A stretch of DNA of 64,000 nucleotides from Tethya wilhelma. Its lineage: Eukaryota > Porifera > Demospongiae > Tethyida > Tethyidae. The stretch is from assembly GCA_964030475.1 (NCBI GenBank), contig CAXIPT010000008.1, positions 4,929,019-4,993,018 of the forward strand, written 5' to 3'. The position numbers and the translations under genes were made by a program. A model generated the notes under the pieces. That model was not told the origin of the DNA. It saw nothing but the letters and a program-made list of their open reading frames with translations, and did no database searches. The stretch's first letter is position 1; every line of letters begins with the position of its first letter. Positions 1-12,761 of this stretch are shown here, piece by piece.

Positions 1-179
1 AACTTATCACTACAATCTAGTACATGTTTTGTTTTAAATACCAACCTCGAACTGAAATCCTTCAATTTTAGCTAACGACTTTATAAACTTTGAAGAGACT
101 GTACTTGCCAACATATATACCTTAGAACCTGGACAGAATTCAGTATGAGAGAGAGCGGGAGAGAGCATTAGAATGACAC

Positions 180-1749
180 CTTGCATAGTCTGGCTATAAT
201 AAGCTGCTCTGTACCATCAAAGTTAGGATTCTTCTCCTTATAGTTCTTGAAGGCCCACCACGAGAGTAAGCTACCCAACTCATTTCCACTGAATATCTTC
301 CACTTCCCTGTGGTCCTGTTCCTCTCGGCCAGTGCCAACCTATCAGCATCAGGGTCGGTGGCCAAGATGATCTCACTGCCAGCTTCTTCAGCTGTCTTCA
401 TGGCCAGGTTCTGAGAGAGAGAGAGAGAGAGAGAGAGAGATATGAAAATAATGTAGTCAGACACAACACCATTTCACTAATGTGAGGAAAGTCCTCAATT
501 TTATCAAAAATACAGGAAATGAGATTCATTATTATCACCTACCAATGCACTCTTGCCTTCTTCGGGGTTGGGGAACTTGACTGTGGGGAACTCTGGATCA
601 GGCTCCATCTGCTCCACGACCGGTACCAGTCCGGGGAGACTGAACACCTCAAAGGCCTTCTTCACTGGCTCCCCACCAACACCGTGCATTGGACTGAAGG
701 TGAACTTGATACCCAGTTTGGCATTCTCTGACCGTCTGTGGAACATAAACAACACACACAGACACAGTGTGCCATATAGAAAGGTAGTGAGGCATGTGCA
801 CAATATACAAGGAATAGAAGTGAGATCAAAGAGTAGAGTGAGAATCAGTTCCTCTCATTTCAAAACATGAACAATAAAAATGAAAAAGGTTTCTTCTTAT
901 AGAGCACACACACAAGACAATGGAAGCAAATGGCCAATTGGTCAACATGTTGCACACTAAACAAACTGACTAATTTGTTAAAACATCATTTAGAAAACAA
1001 ATTCTTTCTAAATGAACCGACACAGTACTCATACAGTCCCCAGCCATCTAGCTGCTTCACACAGGCCCACCTGTTACAGTGTTGCTGTATGTCATTGAAG
1101 TAACCCTCCTCCACTTGAGAGAGAGGGTCGATGATGTTGGTAGAGGAGGCCACAATGGAGGTGTCCCACGAGGTGCTCCAGGGGACCAGCTGACGACTGA
1201 TGTGAGTGGAGATACCAGCATCGTGAGGAGGGATGATCTACAGGGAGATAGCGCTATCTGTGATCGATCTAGAGATAGTAAAATTTATCAATATTCGATA
1301 TTCTACTATTTCTCCCTCATCAGATAATGGGGAAATACCAATGTATGGAGTTACCATTGTATGTGTGTATGTGTATGTGTGCTTTCAATTACACACTAAT
1401 TCATATGTGTATGACATATGCACACATAAAATCCAACTAATTGTGTTTTTAATGTCAGCTAAACAAGAGGTGGAGACGTGCTGCTCCATTAGAGGACAAG
1501 TGTTCCACTCAGTCTCATACCTGTGCACCATTGTCCCAGTATACTTTATAGCCATTGTACTCCTTTGGGTTGTGAGAGGCAGTCACCTGGATGCCAGCCA
1601 AACACCGATACTTCTTGATAGCATATGGCTGTGTGTGTGTGTGTGCATGTGGATGCATGGCAATATGACCATGATCATGTCACCCTATCTGAGCATAGAG
1701 TTTCCCTCAGGTTTAGCTAAATTTTCCATGCATGTCTGTGCGATTGTGA

Positions 1750-1803
<54 letters not shown>

Positions 1804-2117
1804 CAACTCACTGTGTAAGGTGTTGGTGTGTAGTTTGAGAAAAGGTAGACTTTGAAGTTCTTGTTGAGAAATATAGCAGCAGCCAGCTGACCGAATCTAC
1901 ACAAGAACAAACAAAAACAAAAACAAACAAAAACACACGAACAAAAACATCAAAACTATCTGAGTGCAGATAGATTGGTGGGAAGCAAAGTTTAAATTTT
2001 TTGCCAGCTGCTGACCTGAAGCTGTTGTGTCTGGCATCATAGCCGACCACCACTCCTCTGGACTGACACTCAGTCTCACCAAACATCTCCAAGATGTAGC
2101 TAGCAAGACCCTGTCGT

Positions 2118-2156
<39 letters not shown>

Positions 2157-2481
2157 ATCAATATGTGGGGGGTCTAGAAAAACAAAATTAATCACACTAG
2201 ATTCATGCAGGTGATAGAAGCTGTAAACGTTATTCAGAGCATCATAATACCGTATATGGAAAGAACTATGTGTGGAACAACAGCAAGTACACAAGCATAA
2301 AAAGATATTGAGACAACATCCACATAATTTTAATACAGTGAAGTGAGTCTGACTCAAGCATGCTCTACATACCCACTATCAAGACAACAATCGTAGAACA
2401 ACATCAAACTATTTCAAAAATGCAATCTTATCGTTTGAACTTTGAACCAAGCCTCACAACTACATTAGCATAATTATTATA

Positions 2482-2519
<38 letters not shown>

Positions 2520-2857
2520 ATCAATATGTGGGGGGTCTAGAAAAACAAAATTAATCACACTAGATTCATGCAGGTGATAGAAGCTGTAAACGTTATTCAG
2601 AGCATCATAATACCGTATATGGAAAGAACTATGTGTGGAACAACAGCAAGTACACAAGCATAAAAAGATATTGAGACAACATCCACATAATTTTAATACA
2701 GTGAAGTGAGTCTGACTCAAGCATGCTCTACATACCCACTATCAAGACAACAATCGTAGAACAACATCAAACTATTTCAAAAATGCAATCTTATCGTTTG
2801 AACTTTGAACCAAGCCTCACAACTACATTAGCATAATTATTATAGTCTGAATACAAA

Positions 2858-2891
<34 letters not shown>

Positions 2892-3786
2892 CTTCATTCG
2901 TATCACCTGTGTGGTCTGTATAATGGTGAGGTCATTCATTCGACTGTAGCCAGCGCCCATGAGAGCACGAAGGCCTGGAGAGGACAACACACATAACTAC
3001 ACATTACACAAAGCTAAGAATAATTATCGCAACTATTATCATAATTGGCTCCACAATGTGCACATGGCTCTCTCATGCTTGCTTGAGAACTGCCAGCATG
3101 CGCAATTCCATGGAAATTTCTTTCCCCCTCAGTCTTATAAGTAAGGTCCTTCAAGTGCACATGTATGGTATATCTTGCACACATACATAGCACATGTGCA
3201 ATAGGCATGTTTAGAGCCATCTCGACACAATGGTTGCATCATTGTCCTACAGCCCACAGCTATTGTGAACACCAATGCAACTATGTGTGCTTTGTAGAGT
3301 ACAAGTGTACAAATGTATATAGATTTACCTGCTGTGCCAAATGTCATTCTCCTGGCTAAACGATTTACAAGTTCTTCCTCGTTCCCTTCGCGAGCTAGAG
3401 AGAGAATCTCTGAGCTTGTCTTTGTATTCTGTATGTGTGTGTAGGTCAGACACAACACAACCTGTGTTCAGTATCAGTAACCTCATTAAACGACTGCTAA
3501 ACCACTAAACTACAAACAGTGAAAAATAGATTGGACACAAAAGACGCACACCACGCAGACACGCAAAGATATCAGAAACAAGAAAGCAGTCTTGGGCTTA
3601 CACTGTACATTTAGAGAAATTATAAGCATCAATTTAAGACTAAACTATCGAATGGCTCACTTTGTCCAGTCTCTGCCATTCCTCTACCATCTTCTTTGTC
3701 TTGGGGGTTAGCTTGTGGCTGCCCTCCAGTTCTAGCTCTGTGTCGGAGTGGCCATTCACTCCATTTCCATTTGGTATTGATGTCAT
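180..3786 (-). CDS. PGM2: Phosphoglucomutase-2 type phosphopentomutase (5' part, C-terminus off window)
   Basis: Cytosolic alpha-D-phosphohexomutase family enzyme interconverting ribose/deoxyribose 1- and 5-phosphates, and more weakly glucose phosphates. At least nine exons read on the minus strand: 3661-3786 (start [12 protein letters not shown]), about 3329-3431 (ends MTFGTAG), about 2907-2975 ([15 protein letters not shown]), about 2017-2113, 1813-1899, 1521-1627, 1030-1241, 541-736 and 180-410. Key motifs are visible: the catalytic phosphoserine loop [13 protein letters not shown] near 1550-1585, the metal-binding loop [13 protein letters not shown] near 330-360, and the sugar-binding segment [13 protein letters not shown]. 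The order and wording fit PGM2/PGM2L1 rather than PGM1. The C-terminal phosphate-binding domain lies beyond position 1, so the protein is incomplete here. Microsatellites and a 363-bp tandem duplication fill the intron between 2114 and 2906. It is divergent from the grainyhead gene, with about 800 bp between start codons. Confidence 0.93.
2124..2849. repeat. 363-bp tandem duplication inside a PGM2 intron
   Basis: Positions 2124-2486 and 2487-2849 are two head-to-tail copies that look essentially identical base for base. Each begins with a (GT)n run followed by GCATCAATATGTGGGG and ends with ATTATTATAGTCTG. The offset measured at both the GCATCAATATG anchor and the AGTCTG anchor is 363. The junction is microsatellite, which suggests slippage or unequal exchange at the GT run. 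Confidence 0.95.
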
Positions 3787-4588
3787 TTCGTCTCGTATGA
3801 ACTGACTTTGAACGGATTCTTTGAAGTAAAAGTAGTCTTCAAGCAGTGCTCAGCGAAATTATCCAGATAACTGCACGTGGCACGCATGAAAAGCCATATT
3901 ATATCACAACTTTAGTTTACATTGGCCCCGCGTTACTAATTAGTTTCGAAAGGTTAATTAACTATTATGCAAGTTTTTGTTTGCTTGCGTCAGCAGTTGT
4001 AGAGTTGCGTCATAACAACAGCACGTGCGCGATAATTGTCACATGACAACACACCCACATCACGAGATGATCACGTAAACAAAGCAATTACTAGATCGAA
4101 AGAAACAAGAAGAAATGCTGAGATAGCGGTCACTTTTTCGGTAAGTCTGGCACTTCTTATCACGTATTTTTGCATTATTTTAATACTACACTACCTTCAA
4201 ATGCAAACAATAACATTTTCCGCCCGTAAGCTTTGTTTTTTTAGCTGAAAGTTTATGTAGCTGACACGTTGTGCTCAGCCAGACACATGCCTTCAACAGC
4301 AAACGTGGCAGCTGTCAGTTTTTATCACTTTCTAGGTTATTCACAAGCGATTTTTTACCTCTTTTTTGCTAGTCTTTTAGCTTTCTGCCCTATTTACTAC
4401 TGTCTTTTCATAGCTTTTTGTGTGGGTAAACCTTGTGGGGACCTCTTGAATCAGTCTTGATAAACCTTTGTATTGTGCAGTGGTAGCTTTGTCTGTGTAA
4501 TGTGTACCTAAACAATTTTGTTTTGCTTTTTGCAGGGTCATGATGAATGTTTTGGTGTTTGCAGAAAAGGTCATAGTTGTGTGGCAGT
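3787..4588. promoter_or_regulatory. Shared divergent upstream region of PGM2 and grainyhead, with probable 5' UTR exons
   Basis: Non-coding gap between two divergent start codons. A candidate untranslated grainyhead exon ends at the donor TTTTTCG/GTAAGT near 4141, and a second begins after an acceptor near 4535 (TTTTTGCAG) and carries the start codon. CACGTG-type cores occur near 3873 and 4022. No TATA box was recognised. Transcription starts are not determinable from sequence alone. Confidence 0.4.
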
Positions 4589-5908
4589 ATGTTAGCTGAA
4601 AAGTAAGTAAATAAAATTTTATTGTATGTATGTGGTACTCATTCTCCTTACACACCTGTACTGCATACTCAGTATATACACTTACTGGACAGCATGTGTG
4701 TATATTAGAAGTCACATGTGCGTGTGTATAATATGCATGGTCTGATATAAAGTGTGGCATTCGCAGGTGGGTTGCGTTGGTGTCCAGTGTTTATTTTATG
4801 TCTTGAACGAGAGCAATCAAAAGGAATTGTGACGTCCTTCAAACAAATAATACAAACATCCAAACAAGATGTGCTTATGTTTACAATGTATCGTGGTGGC
4901 TGACAGCCCTCCACTCAAACATGATTTTTTCCCTTATTCTTCCATGGACCTACCACTCCATTTGTGTGGCCTCTTGTTCTATGTTATTCTATACTGTCCC
5001 TTTGTTATATGAAGCCAGCCTTCCTCCTCCTGGTCTGAGGAACTAAACAAAGTGTGAGGTCAATTTTAGAGGTGATTTAATTGTGGTGAGAGGCAATCTG
5101 GAGCCAATTTGTTGTGAAAGCCTCTGTTTGGTGTCTTTTATTGTTGTGTGTGTGGACTACTTATCTTGCAATTGAGTTTTGGTTGGCCCCTGATTTGTTT
5201 TGTTGAGGGGGTACTACGAATATTTGAGAGCTCTCAGAGAATTGTTTCATAATTTTGCAAGAAAAAAGCTTCTTTGTTATGCCTTTAGGCTGTCACTAAC
5301 AAGTCTTTTTACAAGTTGACTAGTGAAAAAATAATTATTGCTAAGGGGTGCACAGATTAGACAATAGACAGTTACCCCTGAAGACAAAGTAAACAAAGTG
5401 TTCCTGGGCAGGAAGTGGGTCCTTTGGTGTTGGCCAGCTATCACTAGCTGAGAGTGGGTAATCTCCTTCTCTCATCCAATTAGTGGTTTTCCAATGTTCT
5501 AAGTTACTCCCAACACCCACAAACACAAGCCAATCAGATTGTACAACAGCGCCACCCTTACAACATGCAAACCAGCTTGTCCACTTGTTTGTGAGCCTGG
5601 CAGCCTGTGTCTTTATACTAACCAACAACTTGTGTGACTAGTTTTATGAGCATTGCAGTTACATTAGGTGTTAACAATGTACATCTGCTGCCTTAGCTAG
5701 GCCACACAAGGTTCAACTTGTTTGTTGTTATGATTAATGGCCAGTTAACTACATTCACAGTCAACTGATTCTCTTTGACTTCCCAGTCTGGACCCACAGC
5801 TGGAACTATATATATGGCATTTGGATGTGTCCAGAGGAGTCTGAGAGACTGTGTAGTGTGTTTGTGGCCCACATAATATAATCTGTGCTTCCTCCAAGAG
5901 TGAAATTN

Positions 5909-5977
<69 letters not shown>

Positions 5978-6307
5978 TTGCCAACTTAAAATTACACACC
6001 ATTTAGAAGTATATATATAGCTGTCATCAAAAGTACCTTCTATTATATATATGTGCACCCACACACTCACACACTCTCGTAGGCTAGTGACCCGGGCTCA
6101 TGTACAAGTGGTGAAGTAGAGTTGAACACTAGTGTGTCCCCTCACCCCATCGTCTCCTCCTACCCTCCTCGCCTAGTCAGCAGAGGCACTGATACAGATA
6201 GAAGCAGCAGTAGGCTTGTAACGCTGAGCACTAAGACCGAACCTCACGATCCCATTGGTGACTCTGCATTACTAATGTCTCACACCGAGACTGAAGTGCT
6301 GGTAGGT

Positions 6308-6392
<85 letters not shown>

Positions 6393-7855
6393 CCATTTGG
6401 TGTTGCTGTTACTATTGTGAAACCACTATAGGAAGTCAATACTTGCTTCACGACAAATGAGATCATGTACCGATAATTTGCCCATAGTATAGTATGTACA
6501 AGGCACATGACAACTCACATATTTTATCACACACACATACTGGGATGCATGGATGAATCACATACGCATACACCCCTCCACACACACACATGTGCACTGT
6601 GTCGATTAGTTTGTTACGGTTTTAGAATTCTTCAATTGTTCCTTTTCAAGTTTTCAGTTTATTGCATTTCACACACACACACACACACACACCTCCCCCC
6701 TAGACGGTCCCTGTGTGTGCGGCCACCAGTCCGAGCTACTCTGAGCTCCAGGAGTTGGTTCAAACCCGTCCCCTCATCCTCCAACACCCTCATCACAGTC
6801 ATGTGACCGCTGGAGGCCCGGGAGACGAATCAAGCATGAGCTGGTTGTATGATTTTTATCCCAGCGTCCTGGGGTAAGTCCGTTATGACTAAAATCAACC
6901 AATAAACTGCACTTTTCAGACAAGACTACTTCTCTTTCATTGGTGTAATAGTTTCGTTATGTCCAGATCCTACCACTAGTAGTGGGGTATCTGATGTATG
7001 TCTTTGGAAGAACCAGATTTATGCTTATTGTATTAATCGTGTAAGAGATCTTGACGAAATTCACTGCGTTCCTGCCAAACTGCTAACTTACATACTATAG
7101 TATTGATCATGTTCTCTTATCCTTCCTATTGACCTACAGGGCCAGTCCCAATTCTAAGGACAAGCTCAACTCCTTTGGTGATGACCACCAGCAGCTCCAG
7201 CAGACCTCCCAGCAGCAGCAGCACTCCCCCCCTCTGCCCTCCCACCATGGTGGGGCACCCTCGGTGACAGAGAGCATGGGGAAGATGGCTGTGCCTCAGC
7301 CCCACGCCACACACACCATCTTCAGGTCTGAGGAGAAGTAAGTCCCATATATCTGTAGCTATTGTGCTATGTGTGTTTGAATGGAATTGTGTGGAGCAGT
7401 TTGTGAGTGCATTGTTTATGTATGGCAAATTGTATCTAGTACTTCTCAGAAATGTGTGCTTTCTGAATGCTTCCTGTTTTGATAATGTTGCTGCTGGCAA
7501 CAACCCCTCCATTGTACCTGTCATTGTGCAATATGAGTTGGCGGTTGTGATTTGTCATGAGAATGTGTTCAAATATGACCTGGTGTATTGATAGTGTGTG
7601 TGTGTGTGTTTGTGTCCTAGGTATGTAGTGACTCTTGGAGCTCCCATCTCCATTGCTCAGAGGATGGGAGAGGACACTCTCACCTACCTCAACAAAGGTT
7701 GGTTCAAACTATTGGCAAACAGTTTATGCTATGTGTATGTCAAGCTCATAAAACAAACCAAGTATTCTTCATAGTATTGAGCCTATCACAGCTTTTTTGA
7801 CAAGCCCATAAAGCAAATAACTAGTAAAAATTTGCCAACACGCTGCAATACTTAC

Positions 7856-7906
<51 letters not shown>

Positions 7907-10509
7907 GGTCAATTCTACAACTTCTATTGCATTGGCAACACCAACATGAGCATGCCCCCTCGCCTCAAGACCACCATCTACCTCACCTTCTTTGATGAAC
8001 CAGACAAACGGGTCGAACTCAACAACTGGCACTACTGGTACAACCTCCAGCCCAACCCAAACCAGAAGGCCTTCGACATTGGTATGTACAGTAATCTATG
8101 TGTAGTCTACTGTGATTCTAGATGATATTTTGATAGTCTTTCTGTACATGTATACTGTATAAGTTTCACTGACAGCATACACAACTTTGTTATCTTTTTC
8201 AGATCGTAAGAACTGTGAGAATGTTGAAGGGAAGCCTGAAGACATTGGCTACAATGCTGCCTCTTTTGTATGGAGTCCTGAGTTAGGTGCAAAGGTGAGG
8301 CCAAAAAAAGTTTCTACATTTCATCTTCAACTCTCCCACACTTACCATCATCACCTGCTCCCCCCTCTCTTACCCCTCCCTGTGATAGATTGTTTTTCGT
8401 TTCAATTGTCTGAGCACTGAGTTCTCGTCCCAGAAAGGAGTGAAGGGGATTCCCCTCCATCTCGTTGCCGACACTTATGAGGACCTGGAGAATGATTCAG
8501 CCGAGCCTGTCCACAGGGCCTACTGCAAGGTGAAGATCTTCAGAGATAAGGTGAGAGAGAGATGAATATGATTGTGGTGATGGGGTGATCTCCATTGATG
8601 GTGTTTCTCTCATACTGTGCTTGTTGTTATTCGTTGAGTTTAATATTCATGGGGTGAATGGGTGGAGATTTTAATTTGTGACGTGTTCTTACGGAGAAGT
8701 GCATTCCATTTAAACCCACAAGTATTTTGACACATCTTGAGCATATATATAGCTGGAGAACTCGGTAACATTTGACATTGCGACCATCACGTGGGAGAGG
8801 CCCACTGAATCCAAACTAGCTCAAATGCTAGTGGGATGGTGGTTACTGGTCTCTGTTTAAAGTTGCCAACTTCTTAAGAGAATGTTGGCCAATAAACCAG
8901 ACCAACCAGACCACCCCAATGGTCACAATAAAGTGACCCCACTTTTTTCTAAACAAAATTTTGCACAAAAAGGATTACTATAGATCAGAAACATTTCACG
9001 TGCAAGGTGTGTGTGTGATTTTGTTCACGTGGCCACTTGAGTTTGCTGACTGGAAGCTTCAAGGCTCTTCTTTTACTGCTCAAGAAATGTGTTGTAGACT
9101 GAATCCTCCTCTACAATGGTCAAAGACATAACGTAGTTAGGACAGATTTTTTTAGCTGACAAAATGCACCCCCATGTGTTCTGTGATTTTTGGGACTGGT
9201 TTCTGTTTATGGTATGGTCATTGTGTCAGGGGTTGTGCATTCCATACTCCACTCATTGACGGATATTGATGATGTTAACTGACGTTGGTTGTGCATACCA
9301 GTGAAACCCACAAGTATTTCACCTAATAGCTGGCTATATAAAAACCCAGTGTTGGCAGAGAACTAACTCTTACTTTCGTCATATCGGATGGTGGTGCGAT
9401 ATAGCTTTGAAGTGACTTTGGATCTTGATTGGACTAAACTTGTTCAGACAATGTACGGTTAAATTGAGATCTTTTCCACCAAGGGTACTTACGGGGTGCC
9501 CCCACTAATTATCAAACAAAATGAACAACACAAGCATAATCTCTCTGAATAGTCAAAGACTTTTATATACTGTAATTCGGGAAATTTTTGTGTTAAAAAA
9601 TCTTCAAAAACAAATTTTTGTGTTAAAAAATTTTTGTAGCTTTGCCGCCGTCATAATGTATCTGTAACGGGTGGTCAAATTTTCGTGTGCAAAAGTTTTC
9701 GTAGTTGCTGTAGACTACAAAAAAATTCAACTGAAATTTCCCAAATCACGGTAGAGAGAATACTGTATGTGTGTTAAATAATGACCTTATGTTTTATTCT
9801 CAGGGAGCTGAACGCAAGAACAAAGATGAAACTAAAAGTGTTGAGAGAAGGATGCAGAAATTCAGGAAACAGCAACCTGGTATGATTCACACATTCACCT
9901 CATCTCTAACTTCACTCCCAGGCCCTCTCACTGCATGGTGCATCTTATGTAAAAAAAAATTGATTTATAACATTGATGATCTTTACCAGTCATATGGAGC
10001 ATTTTGCAGCAAGCACTTAAGGGCACAAAGGGAATGATGCTACCTTATTTTGTGCACACTCAATCACAATTCTAACACTCAGTGTTTTCATATTGGTTGT
10101 TTATGGTCTCTCCAGGTGTTCCTCTTGATTCTGAGGTTGGTCCAGCTTCAGTGTTCCACCCTCCCAGCAAGGAGACCATCCTCACCTCCACCAGCACATT
10201 TGGACCCAAGCCATTCTTGTACATCCCCCAACAGGTGGGCCAATGGGACACTGATGTGTGTGAGGGTGTGATAAGACTACTGTTGTCAATGCTCATTTGT
10301 CTCTCTCTGTAGTCTGGTGGTCTTCCTGCTTTTCTCCCTCCAAGCAAAGTGGCTGCTTCAACATTTCTGGCCAATATAAAGTATGTACCTTTACTTTTGT
10401 TTTTTTTACTCTGCTATTAGTTTCAGTTGTTGTTTTTTTTGTCTTGTGTAGAGAGCGAGAGACTAAGAGAACTTTTAAAAATACTTTGAAGCAAGCAAAG
10501 GTACGTTTT

Positions 10510-10550
<41 letters not shown>

Positions 10551-11834
10551 GTGTGCCTGTGTGTTCGTACATAATGTGCATACTAATATTTTTATCAGTG
10601 TCTAAAGCTTTTGATAGCAATTCTTTCCAGCCACTCAAACACCTCACGTGTGCATGTGTGCACGTCCCTACACTTACAGCCAGCTCTGGGGAGAGCCTAA
10701 CCAACCTCTGGTCTGACAATATAATCAATAGCATTAATTTCATAAGTAATAGTAGGCAATGCATGAAACTGTATTATAGCTATGAGGCAGATAATAGACT
10801 AATGCATGAAGATATGTATGTATTATGGAGCTTTCCTAATAAGTTGGTCTGGTGTTAGCTTAGCTGCTATAGTTGTGAAATTTGAGTAGAAAAAAAACTT
10901 TAAAAACCGATCAACTCTCAGACATTGACACTCTCCTCTCAATATATTCCCCACTGCTTGCTCCATTACTGACTGTAATAGCAGCAGACTAGACTGCCAT
11001 AGAAACAGCATTCTACTGCTCCACCCACCCATCCATCCTCTCTCTAGGAGACCCTTGGCGCCCTCGAGGTTGAAGTGGATGGTGACGATGATGAAGAGGA
11101 GGAGGAGGCCCCTCCCAAGAAGACACCCAAGATCCCACGGCATAGATGTACGTTGATGGGCACAGTAGGTAGCATTTACATAAAGCTATTTTTTGAAAGA
11201 TCTCTTTGAGCAATGGCACTAGTTCCAGATACGACCTTCTAAGACAGAGATTTACTACATGTATGTCGAATAGTTAGCATTTTAGGACAAGTTATATGAA
11301 CCTATTGTTTGAAAGATCTCTTTGAACTGATTGCTATGGTGCTGGTTTCAGTAATATGGCCTTCCTAGACAGATTTACTAGATGTTTGTCATTGAAAGAC
11401 ATTGCAATGGTGCTAGCTAGTATGACTTAATACTGATGATAATGTGATTGTAAATCATTGTGGCTGTGTGGTTTTCATGTGTGTGCTTTTGTTTGTATAG
11501 TAACAACCATCTATGTGCGTAAGATGGATGAGAAGGTGTACAATGCTCTACTGCTGGATTCACTCACAGTGTACGACTTCAAGCTCCAGGTAAGGTCCAT
11601 GCATGGTCATTTTCTCCTACAAAGTCTCACCATTGTCCTCATTCTTCCTAGGTTGCCAGTAAGTATGACGTCCATGCTGACATGATCAAAGGCATGTACA
11701 AGAAAACAAAGAAAGGCCTTCTTGTTCATTTCGACGATGCAATGGTGGCTCGCTTCCAGGATGAAGATGACTTCATTGTTGACCTCGTCTTTGACAACCA
11801 GAAAGGTCACTTTGACCTCTACGTGTGCTACTGA
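4589..11834 (+). CDS. GRHL: Grainyhead-like (GRH/CP2 family) transcription factor
   Basis: DNA-binding factor of the Grainyhead branch of the CP2 superfamily, a regulator of epithelial identity and barrier genes in animals. Fifteen coding exons give 594 residues in consistent phase: 4589-4602, 6088-6301, 6704-6873, 7140-7337, 7621-7697, 7908-8081, 8203-8294, 8389-8550, 9804-9879, 10116-10234, 10313-10380, 10452-10500, 11048-11147, 11501-11589 and 11652-11834. The N-terminal ~200 residues are Ser/Gln/His-rich and probably the activation region. The CP2/Grh immunoglobulin-fold DNA-binding domain starts about residue 200 ([20 protein letters not shown]), continues through [20 protein letters not shown] and reaches [16 protein letters not shown] short acidic/basic linker ([13 protein letters not shown]) precedes the C-terminal ubiquitin-like dimerisation domain ([18 protein letters not shown] to the final DLYVCY). 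The 14-nt first coding exon (MLAE+AA) is my inference. It is supported by phase but needs transcript evidence. Confidence 0.93.
5909..5975. repeat. (CA)n microsatellite next to an N
   Basis: A run of about 67 bases of CA in grainyhead intron 1, immediately after the unresolved base at 5908. Its length is probably not assembled reliably. Confidence 0.95.
6308..6389. repeat. (CT)n microsatellite directly after a grainyhead splice donor
   Basis: About 80 bases of CT begin a few bases after the donor CTG/GTAGGT that closes grainyhead exon 2 at 6301. A second CT run at 7860-7906 forms the polypyrimidine tract of the acceptor for exon 6. Confidence 0.95.
9568..9754. mobile_element. Short inverted-repeat element (MITE-like) in a grainyhead intron
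   Basis: Imperfect terminal inverted repeats of about 20 bp flank a 187-bp element. The left end reads TACTGTAATTCGGGAAATTT. The right end, read in reverse complement, is CTACCGTGATTTGGGAAATT. Internally there are repeated TTTTTGTGTTAAAAAAT-type units and no coding capacity. It lies in the ~1.25-kb intron between exons 8 and 9, which is much longer than most grainyhead introns. Target-site duplication was not resolved by eye. Confidence 0.6.
10514..10548. repeat. (GT)n microsatellite in a grainyhead intron
   Basis: A GT run starting about 13 bases downstream of the exon 12 donor at 10500. Confidence 0.9.
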
Positions 11835-12761
11835 AAAGAAAACTTGTTTCATCGTCATTACTTGTCCCCTCTGTTGAAACTTTGCTCAAAATGACTTTTT
11901 ATTGTGTCTGGACGATTGGATCAGACAGTGGATCGGAGTTTTACTGACTTTCATGCTACATGTTAGTGTAGTGGAGTTTTTTTGGAACCTACTAATTTGG
12001 TTTGTCTATAGTTGCCGTATCAGCAGCTAGACAGCCTACCTATCTTCACCATATACCACACATGCAGGACATACTCTACTGCTGTATGGCCTGGGATCTG
12101 AGTCGTATTACCTGAGTCATTGATATGTTATTCAGATCGAGAAATTTATTTGTTGCACTTTACGAATTTCGTTCATATGATGAACATTTTCACTTATTTA
12201 TGACCATTTTAATGTGTTGGATTGTTTGTTTCATACATAGCTGCTATTTCCCTCTTTTCTTGTTTCCTTCATGAATTCTTACCTTCTCATGTCTACCATT
12301 TTCCTTACCATTTCAACTGTAATTCTTAATTTCTGTGTTCAGCTGCATTGCAGATCCGACTTTAACTCACCTGTCTCATTCATTGAGCCTCCCTTTTGTA
12401 CATATTTATACACACATGCTTCTCTCTTGTTCTTTATAGATCACTGTTCCCTTTCCATCATAATTTTCAGCTTCAAGTCATCTGTTTCCTTTGCTGTCTT
12501 CTTGCTTCCATCTCTCTCTCTCTGTATAGCTGTCGTGCAGATATGTTGCAGGATTCTCTGAGAATCTCTTTAGATCCTGTTTTATTGGATCAGTTGATGT
12601 TATGAGTTGTTTGTGTTTCATGTATGTTATGTGATTGTTGATTGCTATAATTATTCATAATACCTCTCATTCTTATTATACTATTAACATCTATTCTCTA
12701 AAATACATTTGAAAACAATTTGGCTACAAAAATTAAAGCTAGCTGCTTCATACATTGACAC
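11835..12761. other. 3' region between convergent grainyhead and TRIM-NHL genes
   Basis: A 927-bp non-coding, T-rich gap between two converging stop codons. It must contain both 3' UTRs. No conserved ORF or repeat was seen apart from short pyrimidine runs near 12510. AATAAA-like signals are not clear. Confidence 0.6.

Noticed and set aside
1233..1838. 201-residue ORF on the + strand with Cys-Val repeats
   Set aside because: Antisense to PGM2 exons and a GT microsatellite. No domain content.
2100..2720. Pair of ~85-residue ORFs with identical sequence on the minus strand
   Set aside because: They arise because the 363-bp intronic duplication contains the same open stretch twice. Non-coding repeat, partly encoded by microsatellite.
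6122..6460. Long Ser-Leu repeat ORF after grainyhead exon 2
   Set aside because: Translation of the CT microsatellite beyond the splice donor at 6301. Intronic.
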